From: Kitasatospora humi
GTDB lineage: Bacteria; Actinomycetota; Actinomycetes; Streptomycetales; Streptomycetaceae
DNA: 64,000 bases
Direction: 5' to 3'
NCBI RefSeq assembly: GCF_020907985.1
Contig: NZ_JAJJPA010000011.1
Location: 1-64,000 of the forward strand
Every line of letters starts with the position of its first letter. Positions within the stretch are counted from its first letter, which is position 1. The notes under the pieces were generated by a model. That model made no database searches and was not told the origin of the DNA. It was given only the letters and a program-made list of their open reading frames with translations. Shown here piece by piece: positions 8,435 through 17,681 of this stretch. The position numbers and the translations under genes were made by a program.

Positions 8435-10933
8435 GTGCACCACCCCATTGACCCTGTCACGGACCACCCCGCACGGAACCCCGCCGTGCCCGGTACCAGC
8501 CTGGTCGGCGCACAGCGGGACGGCACCGGCCCGCCGGCGCGAGCCCTCCGGCCCGCTCCGGAGCCGGAGCCGGGCGCGCTGAGCAGGCTCGCCGCCACGG
8601 TGGAGCGCCTGCGCGGCGAACTCGCCCACGCCCACGCGGACGCCGCGGGCCGCTCGCTCATCGAGATGGCCGTCGGCGTGCTGATCGAGCGGTTGCGCTG
8701 CAGCCCGACCGCGGCGTCCGCCCAGCTGACCGCCCTGGCCGACCAGGCCCGGGTCCCGGTCCTCGAATTCGCCGCCGACCTGGTCAACCAGGTCTCCGCG
8801 GACCGGATCTCCGCCGCCGCCCAGGCGTTCGTCAGCACCTCCCGGACCGACCGCCCGGATCCCGCCCTGCTGCGACTGCGCGGCGCCGAAGCCCACGCCC
8901 TGACCGCCGCCGACACCGAGTCGGCGGCCCGGGCGATGCTCGACCACGCGCTGCGCCCGCTCGGAGCGGTCGCGGTCGCGGTCTGGGGCGCCCACCCCGA
9001 CCAGTCGCTGTCGCTGGAGGGCAGCGCGGGCTTCGGCGAGGCCGAGGCGCTGCGGTGGCGGCACGTACCGCCGGGGGTGGTCACGCCCGCCCGGCGGGCC
9101 CTCGACGAGCGTTCCGCGGTCGGTTACCGAACCCTTGCCGAGGCCGCGGTGCCGACCATCGGCCAGCACGAGTTCTCCGGCGGCCGCCTCGCGGTACCGG
9201 CGGGGATCGGCGGACGGCTGATCGGGGTGCTGGAAATCTGCTGGGCGGGCCCCCTGCCGACGCAGACACAGTCCTTGCAGCGCCAGTTCGAGGCGCTCGC
9301 CGAACTGTGCGCCGTCACCCTGGAGACCTGGGGCGACCGGGACCCGGTGACGGGCGGGGCGGACACCGCGCTGGACGGGCTGCGCCGGCTGGCCGACGGG
9401 ATCCTCGACCCCTGCCTGGTCCTGGCGCTCGCACCGGGCAGCGGCGAGGTGCCGCTGGAGTTCGTCATCCGGCACGCCAACCCGGACTTCGTCGACTTCG
9501 CGGGCAGGCACACCAGCGCGGTGGTCGGCGCGCGGCTCCTGGAGGCGTACCCGCTGGCCGCCGAGGCCGGGGGGCTGGCCGAGAAGGTCGAGCACGTGTT
9601 CGCCACCGGGGAGCCGTTCCGCACCAGGACCATGCGCCTGGCCGCCCTCGTCGACGGCGTGCCCCTGCACGCCGAGGCACAGGTCAGCATCAGCCGCCAC
9701 GGCAGCCACCTGCTGGTCATATGGCGCCTGGAGGACGGCACGTCGCGGGTGGCCCGGTTGCTCCACCACGCCCAGCGCCTCGGGCGGATCGGCGGGTTCG
9801 AGGAGAACCTGCGAACCCGTCAGATCGCCTGGAGCGAAGCCCTGTTCGAGCTGCACGGGCTGCCGCCGACAGCCCAACCGATCGCTCTGGACCAGCTCGC
9901 CGACCACGCCCACCCGGACGACCGCGACGCGATCGGCCGCTTCCTGCGGACCCTGCTGCACCACCAGCGCCCGGCGTCCGGCGCCTTCCGGCTGCAGCGG
10001 CCCGACGGCGTCGCCCGGCACATCCGGATCGTCGCGGAGCCGGTGCACGACTCGCAGCAGCGGCTCGCCCTGATCCGCGGGGCCTACCAGGACGTCTCCG
10101 CCCAGTACTGGACGGAGGTGGCCCTCGCGGCCACCCGGGACCAGCTCGCGCAGTCCGAACAGCAGGCGGCCGAGCGCAGCCGTCTGGCCCTCCAGCTCCA
10201 GCACGCCATCATGCCGCCCGCCAGCGGCCCCCTGCGCCTGCACGACCTCCAGGTGGCCGTTCGCTACCGGCCGGCGGAGAAGGACCACCTGGTCGGTGGC
10301 GACTGGTACGACGCCCTCGCCCTGCCCACCGGGGAGGTCCTGCTGTGCGTCGGTGACGTCGCCGGGCACGGCGTCGAAGCCGCCACCGGCATGGTCGCGC
10401 TCCGCAACGCCCTGCGTGGCCTGGCCGCCACCGGCGCCGGGCCCGCGCAGCTGCTGTCCTGGCTCAACAGCGTCACCCACCACCTCACCGACAACGTCAC
10501 CGCCACCGCGGTGTGCGGGCTGTACACCCCGGGGACGCGCCGACTGCGCTGGGCCCGGGCCGGACACCTGCCGCCGGTCCTGCTGCGCATGGGCCGGGCC
10601 GAGGCGCTGCCCCAGCTCGGCGGTCTGCTGCTCGGCGTGCTCGACCAGGCCGAGTACGAGGAGCACGAAGTCCAGCTGGAAGCGGGCGACACCCTGGTGA
10701 TGTTCACCGACGGCCTCATCGAGCGGCGGGACGAGTCGCTGCAGGCGTCCATGGCCGGCCTGCTGGCGCTGACCGAGAAGGCCGGCACCGACTCCGCCAG
10801 TGACCGGTCCGACCTCGAGGCCAGGCTGGACCACCTGCTGCGCTACAGCGCGGCGGACACCGATGACGACACCTGCCTGGTCGGGGTGTCGGTGTGCGAG
10901 GCTCCGGCCGCCCCGGACGCCGCCCGGAGCTGA
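8435..10933 (+). CDS. ANTAR/GAF/PAS-SpoIIE serine phosphatase
   Basis: An 832-residue cytoplasmic regulator. Residues about 75-125 resemble an ANTAR RNA-binding helix bundle (IEMAVGVLIERLRC). A GAF-like region spans about 150-300, PAS-like regions 320-560, and the C-terminal PP2C/SpoIIE phosphatase about 600-815, with the metal-binding motifs VGGDWYDAL, CVGDVAGHGVEAA and MFTDGLIERR. SpoIIE-type phosphatases dephosphorylate STAS anti-anti-sigma factors, which fits the STAS/RsbW/sigma genes 6-8 kb upstream and the kinase just before it. The GTG at 8435 has AGAGGA upstream. Signal input would come through the GAF and PAS domains. Confidence 0.9.
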   Translation: MHHPIDPVTDHPARNPAVPGTSLVGAQRDGTGPPARALRPAPEPEPGALSRLAATVERLRGELAHAHADAAGRSLIEMAVGVLIERLRCSPTAASAQLTALADQARVPVLEFAADLVNQVSADRISAAAQAFVSTSRTDRPDPALLRLRGAEAHALTAADTESAARAMLDHALRPLGAVAVAVWGAHPDQSLSLEGSAGFGEAEALRWRHVPPGVVTPARRALDERSAVGYRTLAEAAVPTIGQHEFSGGRLAVPAGIGGRLIGVLEICWAGPLPTQTQSLQRQFEALAELCAVTLETWGDRDPVTGGADTALDGLRRLADGILDPCLVLALAPGSGEVPLEFVIRHANPDFVDFAGRHTSAVVGARLLEAYPLAAEAGGLAEKVEHVFATGEPFRTRTMRLAALVDGVPLHAEAQVSISRHGSHLLVIWRLEDGTSRVARLLHHAQRLGRIGGFEENLRTRQIAWSEALFELHGLPPTAQPIALDQLADHAHPDDRDAIGRFLRTLLHHQRPASGAFRLQRPDGVARHIRIVAEPVHDSQQRLALIRGAYQDVSAQYWTEVALAATRDQLAQSEQQAAERSRLALQLQHAIMPPASGPLRLHDLQVAVRYRPAEKDHLVGGDWYDALALPTGEVLLCVGDVAGHGVEAATGMVALRNALRGLAATGAGPAQLLSWLNSVTHHLTDNVTATAVCGLYTPGTRRLRWARAGHLPPVLLRMGRAEALPQLGGLLLGVLDQAEYEEHEVQLEAGDTLVMFTDGLIERRDESLQASMAGLLALTEKAGTDSASDRSDLEARLDHLLRYSAADTDDDTCLVGVSVCEAPAAPDAARS

Positions 10934-10941
10934 GCCCACCG

Positions 10942-10954
10942 CCCCCCAGGGGGG
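10942..10954 (+). terminator. G/C hairpin after the phosphatase gene
   Basis: Six C residues followed closely by six G residues, flanked by further complementary runs to about 10973, start 8 bp past the stop. It could terminate the kinase-phosphatase operon. The remaining sequence to 11260 contains no gene I can support. Confidence 0.35.
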
Positions 10955-11260
10955 ACGGCGGCCCCCGGGGGGAGCCCGTTGCCAGTGGCCGGGCTTCCCT
11001 GTCGGCGGGGCCGGGCCGCCACCGGTGCCGGCCCCCGGGTACAGGCCGGCGGAGGCGCCGCTGCCCGACGCGGCACCGGCCGTGCGGTGCCCCGTGGTCC
11101 GGGCCGTCCCGGCGCAGGGGCGGAGCGCGGCCCCGTTTGGCGCGCGGGCCGCTGGGGATACGCATCGCCGAACGTCCGGCCCCGGGTGCCCCGCCGCGCG
11201 GAACGCCCGGAAACTCCGTACTGCACCGCCGTACGTCCGTGGCCCCGCCGAGGAGGCGAA

Positions 11261-11455
11261 ATGACCACAGCTCAGGCCCCCACCGCCGGCCCGCGGCACG
11301 ACCGGTCCGGCCGGCCGCCCCACGCGGCCGCGACGCACTCCGGCAGCCCGTGGACGGCCGGGGAACCCGCCGCGGCCAGGGTCCCGGCGCCCCGACGGCA
11401 GGGAGCCCCGCCCCACGCTCAACGACCCTGCTCCGCCGCCGGGGCAGCCGCATGA
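11261..11455 (+). CDS. Small Pro/Ala/Arg-rich hypothetical protein, 64 aa
   Basis: This begins with ATG after a near-perfect AGGAGG (11251-11256), and its TGA overlaps the ATG of the flavin-reductase-like gene. It is therefore probably translated and coupled to the next gene. The 64 residues are rich in Ala, Pro, Arg and His, have no hydrophobic core and match no family I know. It may be a leader that sets translation of the downstream enzyme, or a real small protein at the left edge of the NRPS cluster. Confidence 0.45.
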   Translation: MTTAQAPTAGPRHDRSGRPPHAAATHSGSPWTAGEPAAARVPAPRRQGAPPHAQRPCSAAGAAA

Positions 11456-11970
11456 GCGGGCCGTCCGCGCGTGCGGCCGGAGACCGTTCGGCGGAACGGG
11501 GTTTCGCGGCCTTCACCGACCTGCTGGACTACCCGGTCTACATCGTGACGGCCGCGACCGCGGCGGAGCGGGCCGGCTGCCTGGTCGGTTTCGCGAGCCA
11601 GTGCTCGATCCGGCCGCCGCGCTTCATGGTGTGGATCTCCATGGCCAACCGCACCTACCAGGTCGCCCTGGGCACCGATCACCTGGCCGTCCACCTGCTG
11701 CCACCCGGCCACGGGTTGGCCGAACTGTTCGGCGGCCACACCGGCGACGAGGTCGACAAGTTCGCCGGGGTGGACTGGGTTCCCGGCCCCGGTGGCGCCC
11801 CGCTGCTCCACGACGCGCCCGCCTGGTTCGTCGGCCGGGTGGTCGACCGGGTGGAGGGCGGCGACCACGTCGGCTTCCTGCTCACCCCGGTGGCCGGCGG
11901 CCGACGGCAGCAGATCCGGCCGCTGTCGTACCGTCAGGTGCAGGACATCCAGGCGGGTCACCCGGCCTGA
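11452..11970 (+). CDS. Flavin-reductase-like FMN-binding protein
   Basis: A 172-residue protein of the flavin reductase / FMN-binding split-barrel type. Supporting segments are LDYPVYIVTAATAAERAGCLVGFASQ (about residues 22-47, the usual nucleotide-facing start), RPPRFMVWISMANRTYQVA, and HLAVHLL followed by LAELFGGHTGDEVDKFAG. Relatives bind FMN and either supply reduced flavin to oxygenases or act as flavoredoxins. Here it sits 0.75 kb upstream of the NRPS genes; it could serve a tailoring step, but no flavin-dependent oxygenase or halogenase is encoded in the window. It may equally be an unrelated neighbour. Confidence 0.7.
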   Translation: MSGPSARAAGDRSAERGFAAFTDLLDYPVYIVTAATAAERAGCLVGFASQCSIRPPRFMVWISMANRTYQVALGTDHLAVHLLPPGHGLAELFGGHTGDEVDKFAGVDWVPGPGGAPLLHDAPAWFVGRVVDRVEGGDHVGFLLTPVAGGRRQQIRPLSYRQVQDIQAGHPA

Positions 11971-12189
11971 GGACTGGCCCGGGCCCCGGTCGGCCCGCTC
12001 AGGCGCCGAGCTCCCGAAAGATCGGCAGCTCCCGTAAAGACCAGCAGCTCCCCTTCACGGACCGCAGGCTCTGCTGTCCGTCTCGCGCGTCTTCCATGCC
12101 TTGAAGTCCGTCTGCTTGGAAGAAGCCACAGAAACGCCCAACAGAACAGGCAGTGGAACGGGATCCACCGCCCCAACCGAGCTGACGCT

Positions 12190-12504
12190 GTGCGCCTCGC
12201 GGACGGCCGCGACGCGGAGACCGCGGCCGACCGGCCGGCCGCGCCGCAGCCGGTTCGTACGCCCGTTTCCTGTCGGCCGGCGTGGCCTTCGACGCGGCAC
12301 CGACTCGGGCCGCGTCGCCGCTTCACCGGTGGTCGGCCTCGGCAGGCGCACCCAGGACGGCAGGGCCTCCTTGTGGATGCCGAAGCCGTCCCCTGGTACG
12401 ACAGCCAGGCCACCGGCCTGCCCGAACACCCCGAATCCGAGCCAATGGCCAGCGCAGAGATCAACACGCCGACCATCGACCAGTACCTGCGGATTCGGGT
12501 CTGA
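12190..12504 (+). CDS. Possible hypothetical ORF or gene remnant
   Basis: A GTG-started frame of 104 codons. The last 45 codons (about 12370-12504) have strongly coding-like third positions and a plausible protein tail (AEAVPWYDSQATGLPEHP, later TIDQYLRIRV). In the middle, other frames look more coding-like, for example a stretch reading YARFLSAGVAFDAAPTRA near 12255-12310. This suggests a decayed gene with several frameshifts rather than an intact one. I do not recognise the family. It fills most of the gap between the flavin-reductase-like gene and the first NRPS. Confidence 0.25.
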   Translation: MRLADGRDAETAADRPAAPQPVRTPVSCRPAWPSTRHRLGPRRRFTGGRPRQAHPGRQGLLVDAEAVPWYDSQATGLPEHPESEPMASAEINTPTIDQYLRIRV

Positions 12505-12607
12505 GCCCGAGGTCGGACGGGAGCGCAGTCCCAAGGCTCGCCAGGCCGCCGGACTCGCCCGGCGTACCGCGGTGGCTGCGCTGTCCAGCGGCAGATCGGC
12601 GACGGGC

Positions 12608-12663
12608 CGAACTGCCGCTCTCCCAAGCGAACTGCCGCTCTCCCGAGCGAACTGCCGCTCTCC
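12608..12663 (+). repeat. 20-bp direct repeats upstream of the NRPS operon
   Basis: CGAACTGCCGCTCTCCCRAG occurs at 12608 and 12628, and its first 16 bases again at 12648, an exact 20-bp period. The array ends 52 bp before the chosen NRPS start. Direct repeats spaced by about two helical turns upstream of a biosynthetic operon could bind a regulator such as the SARP encoded at 35 kb, though the period is not the 11-bp one described for SARP sites. Confidence 0.55.
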
Positions 12664-12714
12664 TGCCGGATGCTCTGCCCTTGCCGGGTGGCCCGGCGCG
12701 GTTGGCTTTCGGAC

Positions 12715-15700
12715 ATGGCCGAGTCGAAGAGTTCGCCGCTGAGTCCGCAACCGCCGTCGGTACCCGCACCGCGTTCGGATCCCGACCCGCGAGCCGAACC
12801 CGGATCGCCGGCGCATCCCGCACTGCCGCCGGATACCGCCGCGTGCTCGGTACCCGCCCCCGGGGCGCCCGCCTGTCTGGAGCTGATCGCCGCCACCGTC
12901 CGGCGCACCCCGTCGCGGCCGGCGATTCAACTGGCCGGCCGCACCGTCGACTACGCCGAGCTGGCGCGGAGAAGTGATGCGCTGGCCGACCGGTTGGCGG
13001 AGCTGGCGCCCGGCCCCGGCGGGGTGGTGGGGGTGCGGGCAACGGACCGGGTGGAGTACGTCGTCGCGCTGCTGGCCGCGCTGAAGGCCGGCGTCGCCTT
13101 CCTGCCGCTCGACCCCGAGGCGCCGCAGGCACGCCAGGCGGCGATCCTCGCGGACAGCGGCGCGGTGCTGCTGTCCGACGGCGCAGCCCACGCCGGTACC
13201 GCCGTGCGGCGGATCGCGCACCCGGGCGAGGTCGCCTACGTCATCTACACCTCGGGCACGACCGGGATCCCCAAGGGTGTTGCCGTCGGCCGCGGGGTCC
13301 TGGACGGACACCTCGCCACCGCGCGGGAGCGGTTCGGGATCACGCCTGACGACGTGGTGCTCCAGTTCAGCGCGCCCTACGTCGACGTGTGGGTGGAGCA
13401 GGTGCTCACCGCGCTCACCGCCGGGGCGCGCCTGGCCGTCACCGAGGCGCGGGTGACCGCGCCGGCGGAGCTGGCCGCGCTGATCCGGCGCGAGGGCGTC
13501 ACGGTGGCGAACCTGCCGGCCGGGTACTGGCAGGAGTTCACGGCCTCGCTCGACCACTACGCGGGCGAGTTGGCGAGCCTTCGGCTGATGGTCTGCGGCA
13601 GCGACACGATGCCCGCCGCCTCGGCCGCGCGCTGGCTGCGGGTGACCGGGATCGGGCTGCTGAACGCCTACGGGCCGACCGAGGCGGTGATCACCAGCCT
13701 GGTGCACGAGGTGCGCACCGCCCAGGCGGCCCGCCCGGTGCCGATCGGCCGGAGCCTCGGGGCCCGGGAACTCCACGTGCTGGATGAGGAGTTGAACGAG
13801 GTCGCCGACGGGGTGACGGGCGAGCTGTGCATCGGCGGGGCGACACTGGCGCTCGGTTACCTCAACCGGCCCGGCCTGACGGCACAGCGCTTCGTACCCG
13901 ACCCGTTCAGCCCGGTGCCGGGGGCGCGGATGTACCGCACCGGTGACTTGGTGCGCCGACTGGCGGACGGCACCGTGGAGTTCGGCGGCCGCCGGGACGA
14001 CCAGGTGAAGGTGCGCGGCTACCGGATCGAGCTCGGGGAGATCGAGAACGCACTGGCCGCGCACCCGCAGGTGGCGACCTGTGCGGTGACCGTGTACGAG
14101 CCGACCCCGGGGGACAGGAGGTTGGCGGCGTACGTCACGGCCGAGCGGAACGGCCTTCCGCGGACCGACGAACTCCAGCGCCACCTGCGCGCGCTGCTGC
14201 CCGCGTACATGGTGCCGGCCGCCTTCACGGTGCTGCCCGCGCTGCCGCTGACGGCCAACGGTAAGATCGACCGCCGCGCACTGCCGGCCCCGGCGCAGGC
14301 CCTGCCGCAGGCAGCGGGCCAAGCGCAGGACGACGTGCCGAGCAGCGAGCTGGAGCGCCTGATCGCCGGCATCTGGTCCGAGACCCTCGGCGTGGACGGC
14401 ATCGGCCTGGACGAGAACTTCTTCAACCTCGGCGGGGACTCGCTCACCGCCCTGCGGGTCGCGGGCCGGATGCTGGAGACCCCGTACGCGGACGTCTCCC
14501 ACGTGACCGTCTTCGAGGCACCGACCGTCAGGGAACTCGCGGCGGCGATGACCGCCGCGAGCGCCTCGGCGGCGGGGCCGGAGCTGACCCGGCGGCCGGC
14601 CACGAGCGCGCCGCTGTCCGGACTGCAGCGCGGCCTGTGGACGCACGCCCAGTTCGACCCGGACTCGACTGCCTACAACATCCCCTGGGTCCTGGAGTTC
14701 GACGGTCCGGTCGATCCGGCCGCCCTCCAGGCGGCACTGGACGGACTGGTCGCACGGCACGAGGTGCTGCGCACCACCTTCGGCACCGAGCGGGGCGAAC
14801 CGCGCCAGCTGATCCACGCCCCTCGGCCGGCCCCGCTCGCCGTCACCGACCTGACCGCGCTGACGGACGGGGAGCGGGCGGCGGCGCAGACGGCGGCGAT
14901 CGAGGAGGACGCGCGGGCGCCCTTCGACCTGGCCGCCGGGCCGCTCTTCCGGGTGCGGCTGATCCAGCACGGCGACGAACACAGCACCCTGGTCGCGGTC
15001 TTCCACCACATCGTCTGGGACGAGTCCTCGCTGGCCGTCTTCGAACGCGAGCTGGGCGGGCTGTACACTGCCTCGCTGACCCGGGGCGAGCCGGAACTGG
15101 CCCAACTCCCGGTGCAGTACGCCGACTACGCAAGATGGCAGCAGGAGAAGCCAGAGCGGCTTCATCTCGACTACTGGGTCGGCCAGTTGCGCGGTGCACC
15201 GGAGGTCACCGGGCTGCCCGCCGACCGGCCGCGCACCGAGCAGGGCTCATCGCGCGGCGACAGCCACCGCTTCGAGATCCCGGCCGGGACCGTGACGCGG
15301 GTGCGCGAGCTGGCCCGCGCCGAGGGCGCAACGCCGTTCACTGTCCTGCTGGCCGCGTTCGCCGCGCTGGTCCACCGGCACTCCCAGGGCGAGGACCTGG
15401 TGATCGGCACACCGGTCACCACCCGGAGCAGAGCCGAACTCGACGGCTTGATCGGCTGCTTCCTCACCATGCTGCCGCTGCGTCTGACCGTCGGCGCTCG
15501 GCAGGGCTTCCGCGACCTGGTCCGGCACGTCCGCGACACCTCCTTCGACGCCCACGCGCACCGCGACATCCCGTTGGACGGCATCGTCAACGCGGTGCTC
15601 GACGATCGGCGGCTCGACGTCAGCCCGCTCTTCCAGACCGCCTTCGAGCTGCACCCGGCCAGCGGATCGCCGGTCCGGCTGGGCGAGTTGACCGGAACCA

Positions 15701-17655
15701 GGCGGCTGCACGCGCACCAGGTGGCCAAGTTCGAGCAGGTCTGGATGATCGAGGACCCCGGCACCGCGCTGCGCGGCTGGATCGAGTTCGACGCGCGGCT
15801 GTACGACCGGGCGACGGTCGCCGCGTTCTGCCGGGAGTGGATCGACTCGCTAGCCCACTACACCACGGACCCAGCGGCTGCGGTCGGTGAGCCGGTGGCG
15901 GCCGCCGGGACGGTGGTCGACCTCTTCGAGGAGCAGGTGCGGATCAGCCCGGAGGCCGTGGCGCTGGTCCAGGTGGGGGCGGGGGAGTGGTCCTACCGGG
16001 AGCTGGACGAGCGGGCGAACCAGGTGGCCTGGTGGTTGCGGGGCCACGGGGTGGGTGTGGGTGACCGGGTGGGGCTGCACCTGGCGCGGTCGCTGGAGTG
16101 CGTGGCGGCGATGCTGGGGGTGCTGAAGGCGGGGGCGGCGTACCTGCCGCTGGAGCCCGGGGTGCCGTTCGAGCGGTTGGCGCACTTCGCGCGGGACGCG
16201 GCGCCGGGCGTGGTGGTGAGCGCGGATCCGGCCACGGCGGCAGGTCTCGGGGTGCGGGTGCTCGACCTGGCCGACCCCGAGTTGCACAGCCGTCAAACCA
16301 GCGCACCCGCCGTTCGGCTGTCACCGGAGGACGCGTTCTATGTCCCGTACACCTCGGGTTCCACAGGGGTGCCGAAGGGCACACTGGTGCCGCACCGGGC
16401 CGTGCCGGGGTTCTTCGCGGGGCAGGGGTACGCCTGCTGGGGGCCCGGAGCGGCAGCGGTGCTGCACTCGGCACTCAGCTGGGACGGGCACCTGCTCGAC
16501 CTGTACCCGGCGCTGCTGTCCGGCGGCCGGGTGCTGATCCCGGACCCGGGCGACCGCGACCCGATCAGCGTCGCGCAGTTCGCGGCCGACCACGGCGCGA
16601 CCGTCCTGCTGCTCAGCGCCGCCGCCTTCGGCGCCGTCGTCACGGCCGATCCGGGGCTGCTGAAGAACCTGCGGGACCTGATCCTCGGCGGCGACCGGAT
16701 TCCCTCCGACCACTTCCGCCGGATGCTGACCGAGCTGCCCGGCACCAACGTGGTGCACATCTACGGCCCGTCCGAGGCGACGGTGGCCGCCACCGTGCAC
16801 CAGGTGCGGCCGGCGGACCTGGACCGCGAGGTGGTGCCGATCGGCCGCGCGCTGGGTGACCGGGCCGTCCATGTGCTGGATGAGCGGCTGCGACCGAGCG
16901 CGGAGGGCGAAGTAGGCGAACTGTACATCGCCGGACCGGCACTGGGGCACGGCTACCTCAACCGGGTCGCCCTGACGGCACAGAAGTTCCTGCCCGACCC
17001 GTTCAGCGCCGAACCCGGTGCGCGGCTCTACCGGACCGGTGACCTGGTGCGCCGACTGCCGGACGGCGTCCTGGAGTTCATTGGCCGCAGGGACGGCCAG
17101 GTGAAGGTGCGCGGGTACCGGATCGAGCTGGGTGAGATCGAGAACGCCCTCGCCGCCCACCCGCAGGTCGCCACCTGCGCGGTGATCGTCCACGAACCGG
17201 CGCCGGGGCAGAAGCAGTTGGCCGCCTACCTCACGGCCGAGCCCGGCGTCCTGCCACAGGCCGCGGAGCTGCGCCACCACCTGCTGGCGACGCTGCCCGA
17301 GTACATGGTGCCCGCCAGCTTCACTCCGGTGGCCGAACTCCCGTTGACCCCCCACGGGAAGGTCGACCGCCGGGCGCTGCCCGCCCCCGACCTCGCCGCC
17401 GGGCGGGTGCAGGAGCCGGACACCGGCAACCAGTCGCCCGCCGGCGACCTGGAGCGGCGGATCGCCGACATCTGGTCCGAGGTGCTGGGCGTACCGGGCA
17501 TCAGCGTCGACGACAACTTCTTCCAGCTCGGCGGGGATTCGCTGCGCGCGGTCCGGGTCGCGGTTCTGCTGGCCGAGACGCTGGACCGGGAGGTACCGCC
17601 CCGACTGGTCTTCAACTGCAAGACCGTCTCGGCCCTCGCCGCCCACCTGGCCTGA
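12715..17655 (+). CDS. Non-ribosomal peptide synthetase, A-T-C-A-T
   Basis: A 1646-residue NRPS. A1 lies at about residues 55-520 (TSGTTGIPKG; pocket residues by my alignment D-V-E-N-M-C-A-I-T). T1 carries Ser576 in GGDSL. C1 spans about 620-1050, with HHIVWDE at 764-770. A2 spans about 1065-1540 (TSGSTGVPKG; pocket D-G-L-L-I-G-I-V-A), and T2 carries Ser1609. There is no N-terminal condensation domain, so this should be the starting enzyme, loading two residues and joining them. The pocket codes match no substrate I can name. The 294-bp start of A2 is nearly identical to the start of the A domain at 22.5 kb. The ATG at 12715 has a weak ribosome site. The stop overlaps the next frame by one base. 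Confidence 0.93.
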   Translation: MAESKSSPLSPQPPSVPAPRSDPDPRAEPGSPAHPALPPDTAACSVPAPGAPACLELIAATVRRTPSRPAIQLAGRTVDYAELARRSDALADRLAELAPGPGGVVGVRATDRVEYVVALLAALKAGVAFLPLDPEAPQARQAAILADSGAVLLSDGAAHAGTAVRRIAHPGEVAYVIYTSGTTGIPKGVAVGRGVLDGHLATARERFGITPDDVVLQFSAPYVDVWVEQVLTALTAGARLAVTEARVTAPAELAALIRREGVTVANLPAGYWQEFTASLDHYAGELASLRLMVCGSDTMPAASAARWLRVTGIGLLNAYGPTEAVITSLVHEVRTAQAARPVPIGRSLGARELHVLDEELNEVADGVTGELCIGGATLALGYLNRPGLTAQRFVPDPFSPVPGARMYRTGDLVRRLADGTVEFGGRRDDQVKVRGYRIELGEIENALAAHPQVATCAVTVYEPTPGDRRLAAYVTAERNGLPRTDELQRHLRALLPAYMVPAAFTVLPALPLTANGKIDRRALPAPAQALPQAAGQAQDDVPSSELERLIAGIWSETLGVDGIGLDENFFNLGGDSLTALRVAGRMLETPYADVSHVTVFEAPTVRELAAAMTAASASAAGPELTRRPATSAPLSGLQRGLWTHAQFDPDSTAYNIPWVLEFDGPVDPAALQAALDGLVARHEVLRTTFGTERGEPRQLIHAPRPAPLAVTDLTALTDGERAAAQTAAIEEDARAPFDLAAGPLFRVRLIQHGDEHSTLVAVFHHIVWDESSLAVFERELGGLYTASLTRGEPELAQLPVQYADYARWQQEKPERLHLDYWVGQLRGAPEVTGLPADRPRTEQGSSRGDSHRFEIPAGTVTRVRELARAEGATPFTVLLAAFAALVHRHSQGEDLVIGTPVTTRSRAELDGLIGCFLTMLPLRLTVGARQGFRDLVRHVRDTSFDAHAHRDIPLDGIVNAVLDDRRLDVSPLFQTAFELHPASGSPVRLGELTGTRRLHAHQVAKFEQVWMIEDPGTALRGWIEFDARLYDRATVAAFCREWIDSLAHYTTDPAAAVGEPVAAAGTVVDLFEEQVRISPEAVALVQVGAGEWSYRELDERANQVAWWLRGHGVGVGDRVGLHLARSLECVAAMLGVLKAGAAYLPLEPGVPFERLAHFARDAAPGVVVSADPATAAGLGVRVLDLADPELHSRQTSAPAVRLSPEDAFYVPYTSGSTGVPKGTLVPHRAVPGFFAGQGYACWGPGAAAVLHSALSWDGHLLDLYPALLSGGRVLIPDPGDRDPISVAQFAADHGATVLLLSAAAFGAVVTADPGLLKNLRDLILGGDRIPSDHFRRMLTELPGTNVVHIYGPSEATVAATVHQVRPADLDREVVPIGRALGDRAVHVLDERLRPSAEGEVGELYIAGPALGHGYLNRVALTAQKFLPDPFSAEPGARLYRTGDLVRRLPDGVLEFIGRRDGQVKVRGYRIELGEIENALAAHPQVATCAVIVHEPAPGQKQLAAYLTAEPGVLPQAAELRHHLLATLPEYMVPASFTPVAELPLTPHGKVDRRALPAPDLAAGRVQEPDTGNQSPAGDLERRIADIWSEVLGVPGISVDDNFFQLGGDSLRAVRVAVLLAETLDREVPPRLVFNCKTVSALAAHLA
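15913..16206 (+). repeat. 294-bp segment shared with 22568-22861 (copy 1)
   Basis: This encodes the first ~98 residues of A2. Compared by eye with 22568-22861 I count about nine base differences in 294. The segment also favours GGG, GTG and GCG codons more than its surroundings. It looks like a recent intra-cluster gene-conversion or duplication tract. Confidence 0.85.
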
Positions 17656-17681
17656 TGCCGGGCCACAGAACTGGAGTGATC

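Noticed and set aside
6577..11422. Long reverse-strand frames opposite the kinase and phosphatase
   Set aside because: No recognisable domains, Arg/Gly/Ala-rich composition, and clear kinase and phosphatase motifs on the plus strand.
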